From Larix kaempferi (lineage: Eukaryota > Streptophyta > Pinopsida > Pinales > Pinaceae), in NCBI GenBank assembly GCA_027924585.1, contig BSBM01001719.1:11923001-11987000 (forward strand): a stretch of DNA of 64,000 nt. The letters are read 5' to 3'. The translations under genes and the position numbers were made by a program. This document shows, one piece after another, positions 43,964-55,820 of the stretch. Each line of letters starts with the position of its first letter. Position 1 is the stretch's first letter. Below the pieces are notes generated by a model. That model did no database searches, was not told where the DNA came from, and saw only the letters and a list, made by a program, of their open reading frames with translations.

Positions 43964-45575
43964 GCATGAGGTCAGAGGGGAATATGATGGACGAAATACA
44001 TTATAAATAATAAAGGGTTGGGTCATGGCTTCAGAGAAACCGGAGAAACCAAGAATCATAGCCTCAAACGAAGTACCTGGAAAAAAAAAAAGGAAATGTC
44101 AGACAAACTCATCTCTGGGATAAATGTCCATGTTCAATTAGTGGAACATGACCTCTAGGAGGATGCAATGATGATCGAATACATAAGTATAATTTATGCA
44201 TATATCATGGCCACTAGAATACAAGCATGGATCCATGAGAAACATAAGTGTAAACATAGCCACAAAAATACAAAGGTGGATCTATGTCAAAACTGGAGAT
44301 CATAGTCATAGTGAACAAACTAGATCTATGTCTCATCAAGAGCCAAGAATGATTGTGGCTCGGTCTTATGTAACTTGGGTAATAAAAAAATATGATGATG
44401 CTATTATAGGCACAAGGTCTTCATCCAAACCATCTCAAGGTATGAATCCTAATCATGTGAATAAATGAGTTGATGTTGAACATGGACACCATTTGATTAC
44501 TAGTCATTGATGTGAACCATTAACAAATGCGAGGGAATCCCACCGATAATGAAAATGGGACCCAAGTTACCCAGTACATTATAACATGTGTAAATAGATT
44601 TTATTGAATTCGAACACCTGAAGAATCCATCGATTAAGGGACATTAATGTATTATGATAACTCAATGAAGAGGGAAATTGCTACTGATGACTGCAATCCC
44701 CGAGGTACTACCGAAAACTCTAGACCTCATTCCCAGAGTAAGATGAGTTTTAAGTCGATGGGAAGAAGTCTGTTGGAAGGGAGGCCTTAAATCATCCTCC
44801 ATAATCCAACGCGACGGACGATCAAAGTTTGATCTGATCTGGAGTAGGACTGAGTACATGATGAAACATATTGATACCAAGGAATGGCCTACACATGTTG
44901 AATCCTTGAACAGTGAGCACGAAACAAGAGTGACTTAGGCACCTTTGAACGCAAAGGGACCATGATATCAATCTACAATGTGGGATACATTAACAAATTC
45001 TCCATGTGATTGGAAGAGTAACCAACCGGAAGAGTAGAAAAACTCTGGGATCAGGTTTATCCTAAGGAAAAAACTATAACCCAACTTGTTTGACAGACTC
45101 AAAACAGGTGCTTTGTTCAAGGACATAATTGATATTTAACACTCTTCCCTTCCCTTTTCTCTTTTTAGGTGCCTTTTTCATTTTTTAACGAGCTTGACAA
45201 ATAACTAAAGCATGCTCGATAAGAATCCAACCATGTGTAATTTTATGAGTCCATGGAAGGGAAACTCAAGACTTTCTTCTTTGTTTTACGAGTTTGAAGA
45301 AAAGATAGACTAATACTCAATAAGATACTGATCCGTGGATTTTAATATTGAGCTCGTATCTGTCCGTTCTCGCTGGTGTTTTCATATTTAAAGAGTCTAA
45401 AAAACTTAAACAATAACTCTATACACCCTCTCGTGGAATTCACATCAAGCCCGATTTGGTAGATGATCGCTGGTGTTTTCATATTTCGAGAGTCTGGAAA
45501 TCCTAAAGAAGACTCCAAAATTTCCTTTTTTGTAAATTTAGTCTCCTCACCCGAAAAAGGGTAAAACAATTCAAG
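43964..45575 (-). other. 3' noncoding region of the second Tat-like element
   Basis: No gene recognised. 45330-45560 resembles 21460-21650 of the first element, including two ~100-bp repeats with GAGAGTCTGGAAA-type cores. Confidence 0.55.
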
Positions 45576-45580
45576 AGAGA

Positions 45581-47548
45581 TGTAATATCCCTACTTTGAT
45601 AATTTACTCAATTTGGCCAATTTTCGAACCTTAGACTAGTGAAACCCCAAATTGTCCCAAATGATCCAAAATGGTTTCGAATTATGGATGGAGTGGATTG
45701 AGTTGTATTATAATACACTAATGCAGCTATTATATTCTTGGAAACTTGCTAAAGACTTCAGCAACTTGCATTTACAACTAGGGAATGAAAGGAAAAAATA
45801 CTAGGAAAATCGATGTTAAAACCCCCAAGGCTAGATGACTATTTTGGCTTCCCAAATGTTGTACGAACCTACCAACTTTCAGAACATACACTTGGATCAT
45901 ATCAAGGACCTCCAAAACAACCTATTTTCCACATTGAATCAGATTTATATCTTTCTAAGGCACTCTTAAAATAGAAGGTTACAAAACACATTCATTGCTT
46001 GTAAATTGTGAGCAATATAGCAGAGATTTTTACATGGAATTCTAATCAAATGAAAAAATGGGTCTACATAACATTTATTTATCATGTACAGTAAATAATA
46101 GGCTTCTAAAACATCTACAAAACTCAGAATAAGTATGGTACAAAACTGATATATAAATGCTCAAAGTTTCATAAATGTATACAAGGGAGTAATGGCTCAA
46201 AATGGTGGTTTTTGCTTGAGTTTTCTTATATTGTCCAAGGAATTTCGATATGTGGCTCTCATGTTATGTATATTACATATTTATGCAGAAAATAACATGT
46301 CCATAATGTCTAAATATCAATCCTCCATTATATAGATGCAACAAGAAGTGTGTCATCACACTTTTACATGACATTGAGAGAAAGAGGAAACTAGCTCGAA
46401 TATCAATGTTACTTGGAGAAATAGTACATGAAGTGATTAGTATCTCGAGTTGTGGCTCTTATGATATATCCATTACATATGTATGCATCCATTAACAAGT
46501 TCACAAGGTTGAAACAATAGCCTTCCATTATCTATATGCAACAAAGAGTGCACATCTCACTTTACATGAACATTGAGAGAAAGATAGGAGAATGATAGTA
46601 GAGAAGGAAGAGAGAATATGAACTTGAACTCAAATGGTGGTTGAACCTGCATCAAAACATATCCATGAAGCTATTTTGAGATTTATAAGTGTCCTCTCCA
46701 TCAACCAACTTGGATGGGAATCTTGCACCCTCAAAATTGGTACTAAGGCAGGGAGGATGAACATCCACCGTGCAAGGACAAGCTTGAAGCTCTCCAAATT
46801 GCAAAGATGCAAATCAAAAATTATCCAAAGCTGCTCCATTTCGACTTGGAATCCTTTTAATAACTTTAGTTGACTCATTTACCTCCTTAGAACTCAAATT
46901 ATCTCCTAATTACTCATGAAATTCGGATTAGTGGGAGTTATGACCCTTCATTGGCCCCACATGACACTTGGCTCATCTTTTATCTCCAACTCCTCCATGA
47001 ATTCAAATTGGGGAATCTCTTGGATGCTTTGGAGATTTTTAACTCCTCTCATGCACCCTCTTGGCCTATTTTTAGCTCTTGTATTGTCATATATTTCATA
47101 GAATCTATCATAAGTGTCATAAGTGTCATAGAATCTGTCATAAGTGTCATAATGCTTGTCATATTTGTCATAGAATCTTTCATTACCTATTTTTAGCCCT
47201 ATGACTCTTCATCTTCCTTCATGAATGTTACCTCTTCCCTTCCAACTTGAATTTGGGGATGGCTCCATGTTTAAAGGAGGAATACTCTCTCATAAGGACC
47301 CCACATGTCCACTTATGCGGCCCCAAGTCCAATTAGGACCTAATGCCACTTCATTTTGGAGAATTTAACATGTATTCCATAATTTATTGGCCTATTTTTC
47401 CATCATCAATTTAGGATATTGAATTTTCATGAGAAACTATATATCTTGGGGTTAAATGTCAATATTTTAATTCTTCCACATAACCCTTAGGAATTGGGTA
47501 GGCTAACTTAAATATTTATGTGAAAACCATTTAATTGGGGACATGACA
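45581..47548 (+). mobile_element. Solo LTR (1968 bp)
   Basis: Begins TGTAATATCCC, ends GGGGACATGACA, flanked by AGAGA on both sides (45576-45580 and 47549-47553). The first Tat-like element has the uninterrupted relative at about 21680-21695. The ends are the same type as the chromovirus LTRs in the opposite orientation, so it probably derives from a related chromovirus by LTR recombination. Inside, a ~210-bp segment is duplicated (46220-46400 and 46440-46580), and a TCATAAGTGTCATAGAATC microrepeat lies at 47090-47190. No pol is present. Confidence 0.85.
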
Positions 47549-47784
47549 AGAGAACTCTTCTAGCCAAGTATGACTAGAGTTTTCCTTTTTCGTAAATAAT
47601 CCACAAAGGTCCCAAAAAGGGTTAAACTTATACCTAGGTGGATTTCCCTTCAATTCATTTAGTGAGTGTGAAGTGAATAAGTATACTTGTGATCTTGACA
47701 ATTTTAAGGATTCTAATAAGAGCGTGAAGAAAACTCCATAAAAATATTTTTTGTAAAGGTTTAACGAGCCCGAAAAAGTAAAAT

Positions 47785-47995
47785 CGAGACCTCCTTACTG
47801 TTTTTAACGAGCTCAAAGGAGATATGGAAGAATTCCCGTAGCCTCCTTATTGTTTTTAACAAGATCGAAGGAAGGGGGAAAGAATTCTCATAGCCTCCTT
47901 ACTATTTTTAACGAGCTCGATGGAAAGGTGGAAGAATGATCGTAGCCTCCTTACCGTTTTGAACGAGCTCGAAGGAAGTGTGGAGGAATGCTCAT
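47785..47995. repeat. ~53-bp tandem repeat, 4 copies
   Basis: The unit CCTCCTTACTGTTTTTAACG then AGCTCGAAGGAA... recurs at about 47790, 47842, 47896 and 47949 in the 3' region of the second Tat-like element. Confidence 0.75.
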
Positions 47996-48013
47996 AACGG
48001 GAAGAGATGAGTG

Positions 48014-48712
48014 TCAAGGACATGCTAGACTTGTTCCAAGCGCATAGAAAAAAGCTATGCATAATGCAAGGAACATGAGAAAGATAAGGACACTCAAGGT
48101 GTGTCTCCTCCAATTCAAAGGTATCAAATTGCGAAGGCAAAATGATACATGGCTTAATGAAAATGAGATCAGAGGTGGAGGCTTATATAACAAGCTAAAA
48201 GCGTGGAAGCCAGCATCAGGCTCATTAGCACAAGCAAAATAAAAATAAATGCACATGTGACTTAAACACAAAAACGGGAGCCTTATAAGGAATGGACATA
48301 AATATATGAGGAAGAAATACATGAGGCTTCTTCTCAAGGTCATTGTAAATCTAGAAAGGCTCCCGAGCCTATGATAAAAACTCAGCATGGACACCAAAAT
48401 GGAATAAAGGTGTTGACTAGGGTGACCCATGTTAGGTAGGCTCTGATGTCGGAATGGTGCACAATGCATATAGATATGGCTAACACACCAAGATCCAACA
48501 GGTTCGACCCTATGGAGAATTCGGATGGAAAAAGGTTCAAATGCATCATAACAGCGGGGAATCCTAAACCTATATGCAAGGTTCTGAATATACCTGACAT
48601 GATCGAACAAAGTGTCGAAAAGGACCAGTAAGAAACCATAAGTCCAGCTAAGAATCCTATCTCCAAGAAACATTAGTACCAAGATCATATCTAAAACATG
48701 TGTAAATAAAAA
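48014..48712. other. Junction region where pol should be; no gene recognised
   Basis: A 224-codon minus-strand frame (48688-48014) is aromatic and Leu-rich and looks like a shadow. A 61-codon plus-strand frame (48446-48631), with N-T-P-R-S-N-R-F-D-P-M-E-N-S-D-G, has a more natural composition but no family I know. Confidence 0.3.
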
Positions 48713-49038
48713 TCAGATACAAGTCACTATGGTAGAAATACTTTCAACTTCACTATCATCAACAACATGCATATTGTAGGTAGAGTTAACTAATGAAGAC
48801 TCTATAGTACCAAAGCCCGAGAACTTACAATCAACAATATCAACTTCAGGATGAAGATCAAAGTTGGAGAACGTGATGGAATCTACCAGAACAAATTCAT
48901 CATCACGGGAGTTGAAAATTCTAGAATCAAAATCAAACTCAGCAGGAACATCGATTTGCGAGTCTATGGGAGAGTCCAAAGACTCAATAGTAGGAAGATC
49001 AAAATATAATTTCAAACTGGGGTTGGAAATAACTGCAA
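48713..49038 (-). pseudogene. Acidic linker of the second Tat-like element, left half
   Basis: A 100-codon open frame rich in Asp, Glu and Ser (D-S-P-I-D-S-Q-I-D-V-P-A-E-F). It continues the reading from 59718, cut by the chromovirus. This type of linker usually precedes RT. It ends at a stop at 48713 and no RT follows. Confidence 0.5.
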
Positions 49039-49138
49039 TGTCTCGTCCCCACTGACCTCCATGTCCATGGGATACCCTGATACATTTTGTTTTTCTCCAA
49101 AATCAATTGAATACACACACATAGTTGAAATGACTCGG

Positions 49139-49945
49139 ATCCGTAATCCGCAACACGCAACAGTGAATCCGCAATCCGCAACAGCGAATCCGCAATCCAC
49201 AATTGCGAACCTGCAATCCACAATTGCAGATGTGGAAGAGCCAAACCTCATACCCGGAAATCCTACCTTTTCTGCAATCTGCAATCCGCAACGGCAGACC
49301 CGCAATCTGCAATCCGCAATGGTGAACCTGCAATCCGCAATCCGCAATTGCATATGCGGAAGTTCCAAACCTCATACCCGGAAATCCTACCTTTCCGCAA
49401 TCTACAACGATGGACCCGGAATCCGCAATTGCGGATGCGGAAGCGCCCGATCTCATATTCCATCAATGGTCACTTCCGCAATCCGCAATTGCGGATGCGA
49501 GCATGCAGAACCATACCCCTGTAATGGCAACTTTACATACAAACTTCAAATATGCATAACTTCTCCAAAATCAATTGAATACACACACACAGTCGAAATG
49601 ACTCGGATCCGCAATCCGCAACCCGCAACAGCGAATCCACAATCCACAACACAAATCCACAATCCACAATTGCGAACCCTCAATCCACAATCCGCAATTG
49701 CATATACGGAAGAGCCAAACCTCATACCCGGAAATCCTACCTTTCCGCAATCCGCAACGGCGAACCCACAATCCGCAATCCGCAATTGCAGATGCGGAAG
49801 TTGCAAACCTCATACTCGGAAAGCCTACCTTTCCGCAATCCGCAACGACAGACCCGCAATCCGTAATTGCGGATGCGAAAGTGCCCAATCTCATATTCCA
49901 TCAACAGTCCCTTCCACAATCCGCAATCCGCAATTGCGGATGCGA
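49139..49945. repeat. CCGCAAT heptamer arrays with palindromes
   Basis: ATCCGCA/CCGCAAT units are repeated dozens of times, interspersed with the palindrome CCGCAATTGCGG and with CTCATACCCGGAAATCC blocks. The counterpart in the other LTR is 57210-57520. The arrays generate long false ORFs on both strands. Confidence 0.85.
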
Positions 49946-50689
49946 GCATGTGGAACCATACCCCTGTAATGGCAACTTTACATACAAACTTCAGAGATGC
50001 ATAACTTCTCCATCCTTGGTCCAAATGAGACAAGGTCGGTAGAGTTGGAAAGCTCTTGGAGATCTCTATCCAATGGTGAAATCCATGCCCCATATGAGCA
50101 CTCCTTCCCTTTAAAATTTCTCACTGAAGTTATTTCCATAACTCTGCCAAAAGAGACTTAAGGCATCTTCCTGTCATGACTTTTCTTCCACCTGACCCAC
50201 ATAGGGTTCTGAAACACTTCCAGGGCATTCCCCTCCTTCCCAAGGATCATATGTAAGCATACAACTTATTTCCAAGTTAATCATACACATCATAACATGT
50301 AAAATGCATCAAAATCAGATCTAACAAATACATATATTACATGCAAACTTATAATGCATTAAACTCATGCAATTAAAAGGGGATTCATATAACAATGAAC
50401 TCATCCCTTTACTCAGGTCTGCTCATGACTTCATGTCCATCGAATTCATATAAGCATGCATTCTAAAATTCCACATTTTCACATAAGCAACCATTCATAA
50501 CAATGAAACATCATCATTTAACATAACAAGAGCACTTATCTTTGAATTCTGAAGCAACTGGCTAAGTGAGAGCAATGTTCCACCCAACCTTAGATCTTTG
50601 TCCAGCCTGTACTCTTTCAACTGAGAGATCACCCCCCAGTTGGGTCGTGTATCCACTAAGGAGGGCTACCAGGTTCTCTCACAGTCAAG

Positions 50690-51050
50690 ATTCCATCCCA
50701 ATGTTAAGCCAATATGTAGTTGGGTTTATCAAGCATTCCAGGGCACCTACCCATGCTAATCCAACCTACAGTGTGTTTATCAAGCAGTCAGGGACACACT
50801 GGTCATGCTAAGCCAACTTCCTGTTGGGTTTATCAAGCATACCAACAGCAAGGTCATGCCAAGCCAGCATATAGTCAGGTTTATCAAACATAACAGGCTA
50901 GATGGTCATGCTAATCCAACCTACAGTGGGTTTATCATGCATACCAAGAAACACAATCATGCCAAGCCAGCATACCGTTGGGTTTATCAAACATATCAGA
51001 CAAGTTGATCATGTTAAGCCAACCAGTAGTGGGTTTATCAGGCAAATAGG
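50690..51050. repeat. ~62-bp LTR minisatellite
   Basis: The unit GGTCATGCTAATCCAACCTA ... GTGGGTTTATCAAGCATACC recurs six to seven times with decay. The counterpart in the other LTR is 58265-58615. Confidence 0.8.
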
Positions 51051-52178
51051 GATAGAAAGGGAGGCGTTGCTACGCCAGTGAGCTCAACCACAGAGTTGTA
51101 GGCATATCAACACTCAGTCGACCTGGCACCCACATTACCTACCACATCCAACACAAGGAAGACCCTCTTCTCTGTTGCACAGTACCTCAAGGCCTCTTCC
51201 CTTCCAGTGTTATTCTAGGATGGGAATAGAAAGGTCCAGTCACTAGTTCTATGAGACTTCATCCTTCACTAGGTTTATCAAGCAACCCAACCTTCTTCCA
51301 CAGTTAAACGAGCTAACTCGTTCCAGGCTTACAGACAAGGCTTTGTTCTTCAATCTATCCTCTATGATCCAAGATCTGTATCTCTCATGGTTTCTCTACG
51401 TGATTTAAGCTTGCAGTTTCCTCACAGGTTATATCACTCTGTCATCGGTAGACTGGGTTCACACACACGGTTTACATGGCTATCAACCCTCTGGTATTTC
51501 TATTACCTAGGGAAACATGGTTATCTTCAGGTTATACTACCCTAATGGCTCTGCGTATGCAGGAACATATGAGCAAGCTCTCTCTGTGTGGGTGATAGAT
51601 TGTGGAGAGCAAGTGCATGAATGAATGATGGGGGAACGAATGAATGCGTGCATGTCCTTCACTAGAACGGGTAGTTAGAACAGTTCTGCGAGATCCATAT
51701 GTTGAGTGTCTTCCAGGGTAAGCAATCAGAGCCATGCCCTTGCATACGAAATTGCAGCATGCTCCATACTCTATCGGCTTCAGCAACAGGGTTCTCAACC
51801 ACTCTCTACAACCACATTAATGTCATCAAAGAGTTCAAACGAGTTCACACTCAGACACGTGGCAACATGGGCAACCAATCCCAAAATCCCCTCACCTCTC
51901 CCTAGTGGATACACATGGCCCCTTCTCATTAGTTGCCTCCTTAGCCAGCTTCTTGGTTATTTTATTCATTAATAATAATTACATCATTTACATTTCTTCA
52001 TGGCTTAGCAGCCCATGAATAATCAAACTGTCCAAATACTTTCCTAATAAGTAATCCTTAAACATCCACTAGTGGGGCCTTGGCTTTGAAATCCACACTA
52101 GGGCAATTACACACACTGCATATACACAGAATTTACGAAGAATCCAATAAACATCAAGGGAAAAATGGGGTTTTAAAA

Positions 52179-52192
52179 CTCCCTCTCCCTTA
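52179..52192 (-). promoter_or_regulatory. Chromovirus polypurine tract
   Basis: Minus strand AAGGGAGAGGGAGT directly before the 3' LTR. Confidence 0.8.
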
Positions 52193-52202
52193 AAATAACA
52201 CG

Positions 52203-52736
52203 GTGCTCGATGTTCTCAAAACTGAACAAAAATGGGAATGCCTCTTTCATGGCATCCTCCAGCTCCCACGTGGCCTCCTCTGGGCTAAGGTGCCTCCATT
52301 TCACCTTTACCTTCCCTATGGCCCGGTTCCAGAACAAGGTAACCTTCCTGTCGAGGATTCATGTAGGCTCCACCTAGAACTCTCCCTCTGGTTCCACCTG
52401 TATCACATGCCAATCAATGATATGATTAGGATCATATACATATTTCTTAAGCAAAGATACATGGAAAGAATTATGAGCTTTCATGTTATCAGTCAATGCA
52501 ATCCTATATGCCACTGGCCCTCTCCTATCAAGGAATTCAAATGGCCCACAATATCTGGGTGCCAACTTGGCACAACTTCCCAACTTCATGGAACTCTTAT
52601 TTGGTCTCACTCTCAAGTATACATGATCCCCAATCTAAAATTCCTTATGAATTCTTTTCAGATCTGCATAACTCTTCTGTATGTTCTGTGTTACCTTGAA
52701 ATTCTTCCTGATCTTCACAATCTCCTTATCCATCTC
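52203..52736 (-). pseudogene. Integrase C-terminus and chromodomain
   Basis: 52616-52374 reads K-L-A-P-R-Y-C-G-P-F-E and A-H-N-S-F-H-V-S-L-L-K-K-Y, the GPY/F module after the integrase core. After a stop at 52374 the same frame continues with I-L-D-R-K-V, V-K-V-K-W-R-H-L-S-P-E-E-A-T-W-E and a C-terminal helix, a chromodomain. In this family it directs integration to particular chromatin. Stops near 52374 break the frame. Confidence 0.82.
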
Positions 52737-53594
52737 CTAAATCATTTCTGGCCCAAGCACTACTTTGTTTACTGGGATGTCCCAGCTCATTGGATTTCTA
52801 CATCCTTTGCCATACAACACTTCAAAAGGACTCATCTTCAATGATGTTTGATGTCCGTTGTTGTAAGAAAATTCCACTAAGTGCAAATAGTCTTCCCACT
52901 TAGATGGTTTATCCATCACATACATCCTTAACATATATTCAAGGATATGATTTACTCTCTCAGTCTGACCATATGTCTGAGGATGATAGGTTGTGCTAAA
53001 TTCCAATTGAGTTCCCAACTCTTGGAACAATCCTTTCCAAAAATTGGATGTGAACTTCATGTCACAGTCTGAAACTATTGCCTTAGTAAATCCATGCAAT
53101 CTGAATATCTCTCTCATGAAGATCTCTACAATGTCATTAGCCTTGTGGGTGGACTTGACTGGAATGAAATGAGCTACCTTTTATAGCTTGTCCACCACCA
53201 CCATCATTGAATCATGCTTCTTCACTGTCATTGGCAACCCAGTTATGAAATCCATAGAGATCACTTCCCACTTCCATTCTTGGATGGGAAATGGCTGCAA
53301 CAATCCTTCTGGATGTTGGTGCTCTGCCTTGACCTGTTGACACTTCTGACATCTAGCGATGTACTCATCTATGTCTTTCTTCATACCAGGACAAAATTAT
53401 TGCTTCCTCATTGTTGTTATAGTCTTTTGATACCCTGGGTGTCCTAAGTAAGGTCTTTGATGTATCTCATCCATCACCAACTTCTTTAAATATGCACTGT
53501 TTGGAATGTATAGTCTGGTGTTCTGATAAATGAGAACATTATCCTCACCCAGCTGATATCTTGCATACTTCTCCTCTATAACATTCTGTTGCAA
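52737..53594 (-). pseudogene. Chromovirus integrase core
   Basis: Same frame throughout, with stops at 53397 and 53181. The zinc finger reads H-x-R-P-Y-L-G-H-P-G-Y and C-Q-K-C. The DDE triad is present: D in S-M-D-F-I-T-G-L, D in V-S-D-C-D-M-K-F, E in V-N-H-I-L-E. The core ends at 52737 with a stop in the linker before the GPY/F module. Confidence 0.86.
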
Positions 53595-54446
53595 TTAGTC
53601 TTTGATCTGAAGGTAAACCTCATCACTATCTTGAGTCTCTAAAATTATTTCCTTCAAATCTAATTCACACCTACTTATTGCTGCAATATGGAATTTCCTA
53701 TTGAGTGCATCAACAACCTTATTCTCCTTACCCTTGACATGCTTAATTTCCAAATCGAACTCACAAAGAAACTCCATCCATCTAGTTTGCCTTGCATTCA
53801 TATTTGGCTGGTCAAACAAGTATTTCAAACTCATATGATCGGTTCTAAGCTCAAATATTCTTCCCAAGAGATAAAGCCTCCATCTCTTGAGATCATGAAC
53901 TATGGCTGCTAGCTCTAAGTCATGGGTGGCATAGTTCCTCTCATGCTCCTTCATATTTCTTGACTCATAGAAAAATATAGAACATTCTTGCATTAGCACT
54001 CCACCGAGTTCTTCAATGCAAGCATCAGCGCATACCACAAAATCCTTACTCGAATCTGCAATCTTCAAAATAGGTGCACTAGTAAGCAACTCCTTTAATT
54101 GCTGGAAACTTCTTTCACATTTTTCAGACCATGTGAATTTGATGTCCTTCATTTGCAAGGAAGTAATTGGATGGGCTATCTTAGAGAATCCTTCAATGAA
54201 CCTCCTATAGTAACCAGCAAGACCCATAAAAGATCTAACATATGCTACATTCCTTGGAATGGACCAATCCATGATGGCCTCAATCTTCTCTGGATCAACT
54301 GCAATACCCTCTGCTGATATAATATGACCCAAATACTACACCTTCTCTTGATAGAAGTTACACTTACTCATCTCAGCATACAGCTGGTGCTCCCTAAGGA
54401 CTTGCAATACCATTATCAAATGCTCATCATGCTCTTCTTCATTCTT
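53595..54446 (-). pseudogene. RT thumb and RNase H of the chromovirus
   Basis: Begins after a stop at 54447. [14 protein letters not shown] marks the RT/RNase H connection. The RNase H start reads F-V-V-C-A-D-A-C, with the first Asp present. [12 protein letters not shown] and [11 protein letters not shown] follow, so all catalytic positions are kept, unlike the Tat-like element. Confidence 0.86.
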
Positions 54447-55019
54447 TCAATACACAAGGATATCATCCAATAACACAATTACAAACTTATCCAAGTACTT
54501 GTTGATGAAACTATTCATGAGACACGTGAACGTAGCAGGCGCATTGGTAAGACCAAAAGGCACTACTGTAAATTCATAATGACCATACCTAGTCATGAAG
54601 GTTGTCTTATGAATGTCTTCTTCCTTTATCCTCACTTGATGATACCTAGACCTCAAGTCAATCTTTGAAAACACTCTAGCTTCCTTCATTTGATCAAACA
54701 AGTCATCAATCCTTTGAAAGGGATACTTGTTTTTAATTGTCACTTTATTGAGTTTCCTGTAATCAATACACAGCCTCAATGTTCCATCCTTCTTATTAAC
54801 AAACAACACTGGTGCACCCCTTGGGGATACACTCGGTCTGATATATTCCTTGTCCATTAATTCCTACAGTTGCATCTTCAGTTCCACCAACTCTGGTGTG
54901 CTCATTCTATAAGGATATTTGGAGATGGGTGTTGCTCCTGGAAATCCTGGAACCTCATCTGGAAACACATCCTGAAACTCTTGCAATATCTAGAAGTCTT
55001 CTACCCTGGGTCCTTTATC
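54447..55019 (-). pseudogene. Reverse transcriptase of the chromovirus
   Basis: 54857-54447 shows [36 protein letters not shown] and the catalytic box as V-L-L-D-D-I-L-V-Y, both Asp kept. The preceding linker to 55019 contains stops. Confidence 0.88.
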
Positions 55020-55820
55020 TTATGTTGGACCTGATATATGCACAGCATATAACTGACAACCCTTTTTATAAAACTTCCTCAGCTGCAGAGCTGAAATCTG
55101 CCTTACTGAAACATGCTTTGGAATTCCTTTAACCAACCTTGGTTGGCCTTCATCATTAAGAAATTCCACTGCTTTCTCATAACAGTCCACCTTGGCTCTA
55201 TGCCTTTCCAACCAATCCATGCCAATTAATGCATCATATGACCCCAATGGTAATACATTTAATTCTGCATATGTGAGGAGTCCATTCAATTCTATAGGAC
55301 ACTCATTCACTACATCACTCACCTTTCTCTTGGTGCTAGTGGCTAATTGAACAAGCCAAGTCTTGCTATTCTTCACTTTACCAAGAGAACAAATTTCAAC
55401 TATCTTAGGAGATACATAACTATGAGTATACCCTGGGTCAATCAAAATAGAAATAGGCTTCTTAGCAATCTTACCTGCAACCTCCACCACTACTGATTGA
55501 TGGTCTGCTTGATGATCATCCAGTGCTGCATAAATCCTAGGCGTTTCTCTTGTCATGTCCCCTAGTGTAGCTGTTCCTCTAACATTGTGCAAGCTCCTGG
55601 GGTTCTTCCTTGCAGTTGGGCAGTCTCTGAGCATGTGGTTCTCCCCACAACCCCAACACTGAAGTGGTCCCATTGTTGTTCTATCTGCTGCTACAGCTGG
55701 CTTGAATTCTCTTCTTACTTGCTGGCCTTGTGGAAATATCCCAGGCTAACTTCTGAATGGTGGTTTGAATTCACCTTTCTTCTGATCAAACCTTCCCTTG
55801 GGTTTGCCTTTCCATGATGG
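55020..55820 (-). pseudogene. Zinc knuckle and protease of the chromovirus
   Basis: From 55673: C-W-G-C-G-E-N-H-M-L-R-D-C, a knuckle with three rather than four residues between the second Cys and the His. The protease follows with I-L-I-D-P-G-Y-T-H-S-Y, where the Ser of D-S-G is Pro, and D-A-L-I-G-M-D-W-L. A basic linker (55820-55674) joins it to gag with one stop. Confidence 0.8.

Larger units (their letters stand above)
49039..52177 (-). repeat. Chromovirus 3' LTR (3139 bp)
   Basis: Pair of 57111-59712. Longer mainly because a ~466-bp segment is duplicated in tandem (about 49093-49558 and 49559-50012). It contains CCGCAAT heptamer arrays and, at 50690-51050, a ~62-bp minisatellite. Confidence 0.88.

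Noticed and set aside
48014-48688. 224-codon minus-strand ORF as an envelope-like protein
   Set aside because: Hydrophobic composition alone. No signal peptide, no consistent transmembrane layout, and homologous noncoding repeats adjoin it. Probably a shadow frame.
49139-49945. Telomere-like heptamer array
   Set aside because: The unit CCGCAAT differs from the plant TTTAGGG repeat, and the array lies inside both LTRs of a retrotransposon.
49061-49969. 302-codon plus-strand ORF
   Set aside because: Produced by the CCGCAAT heptamer array in the LTR. Similar ORFs occur in several frames on both strands.
52203-52844. 213-codon plus-strand ORF
   Set aside because: Antisense to the chromodomain and integrase C-terminus, which carry recognisable motifs on the minus strand.
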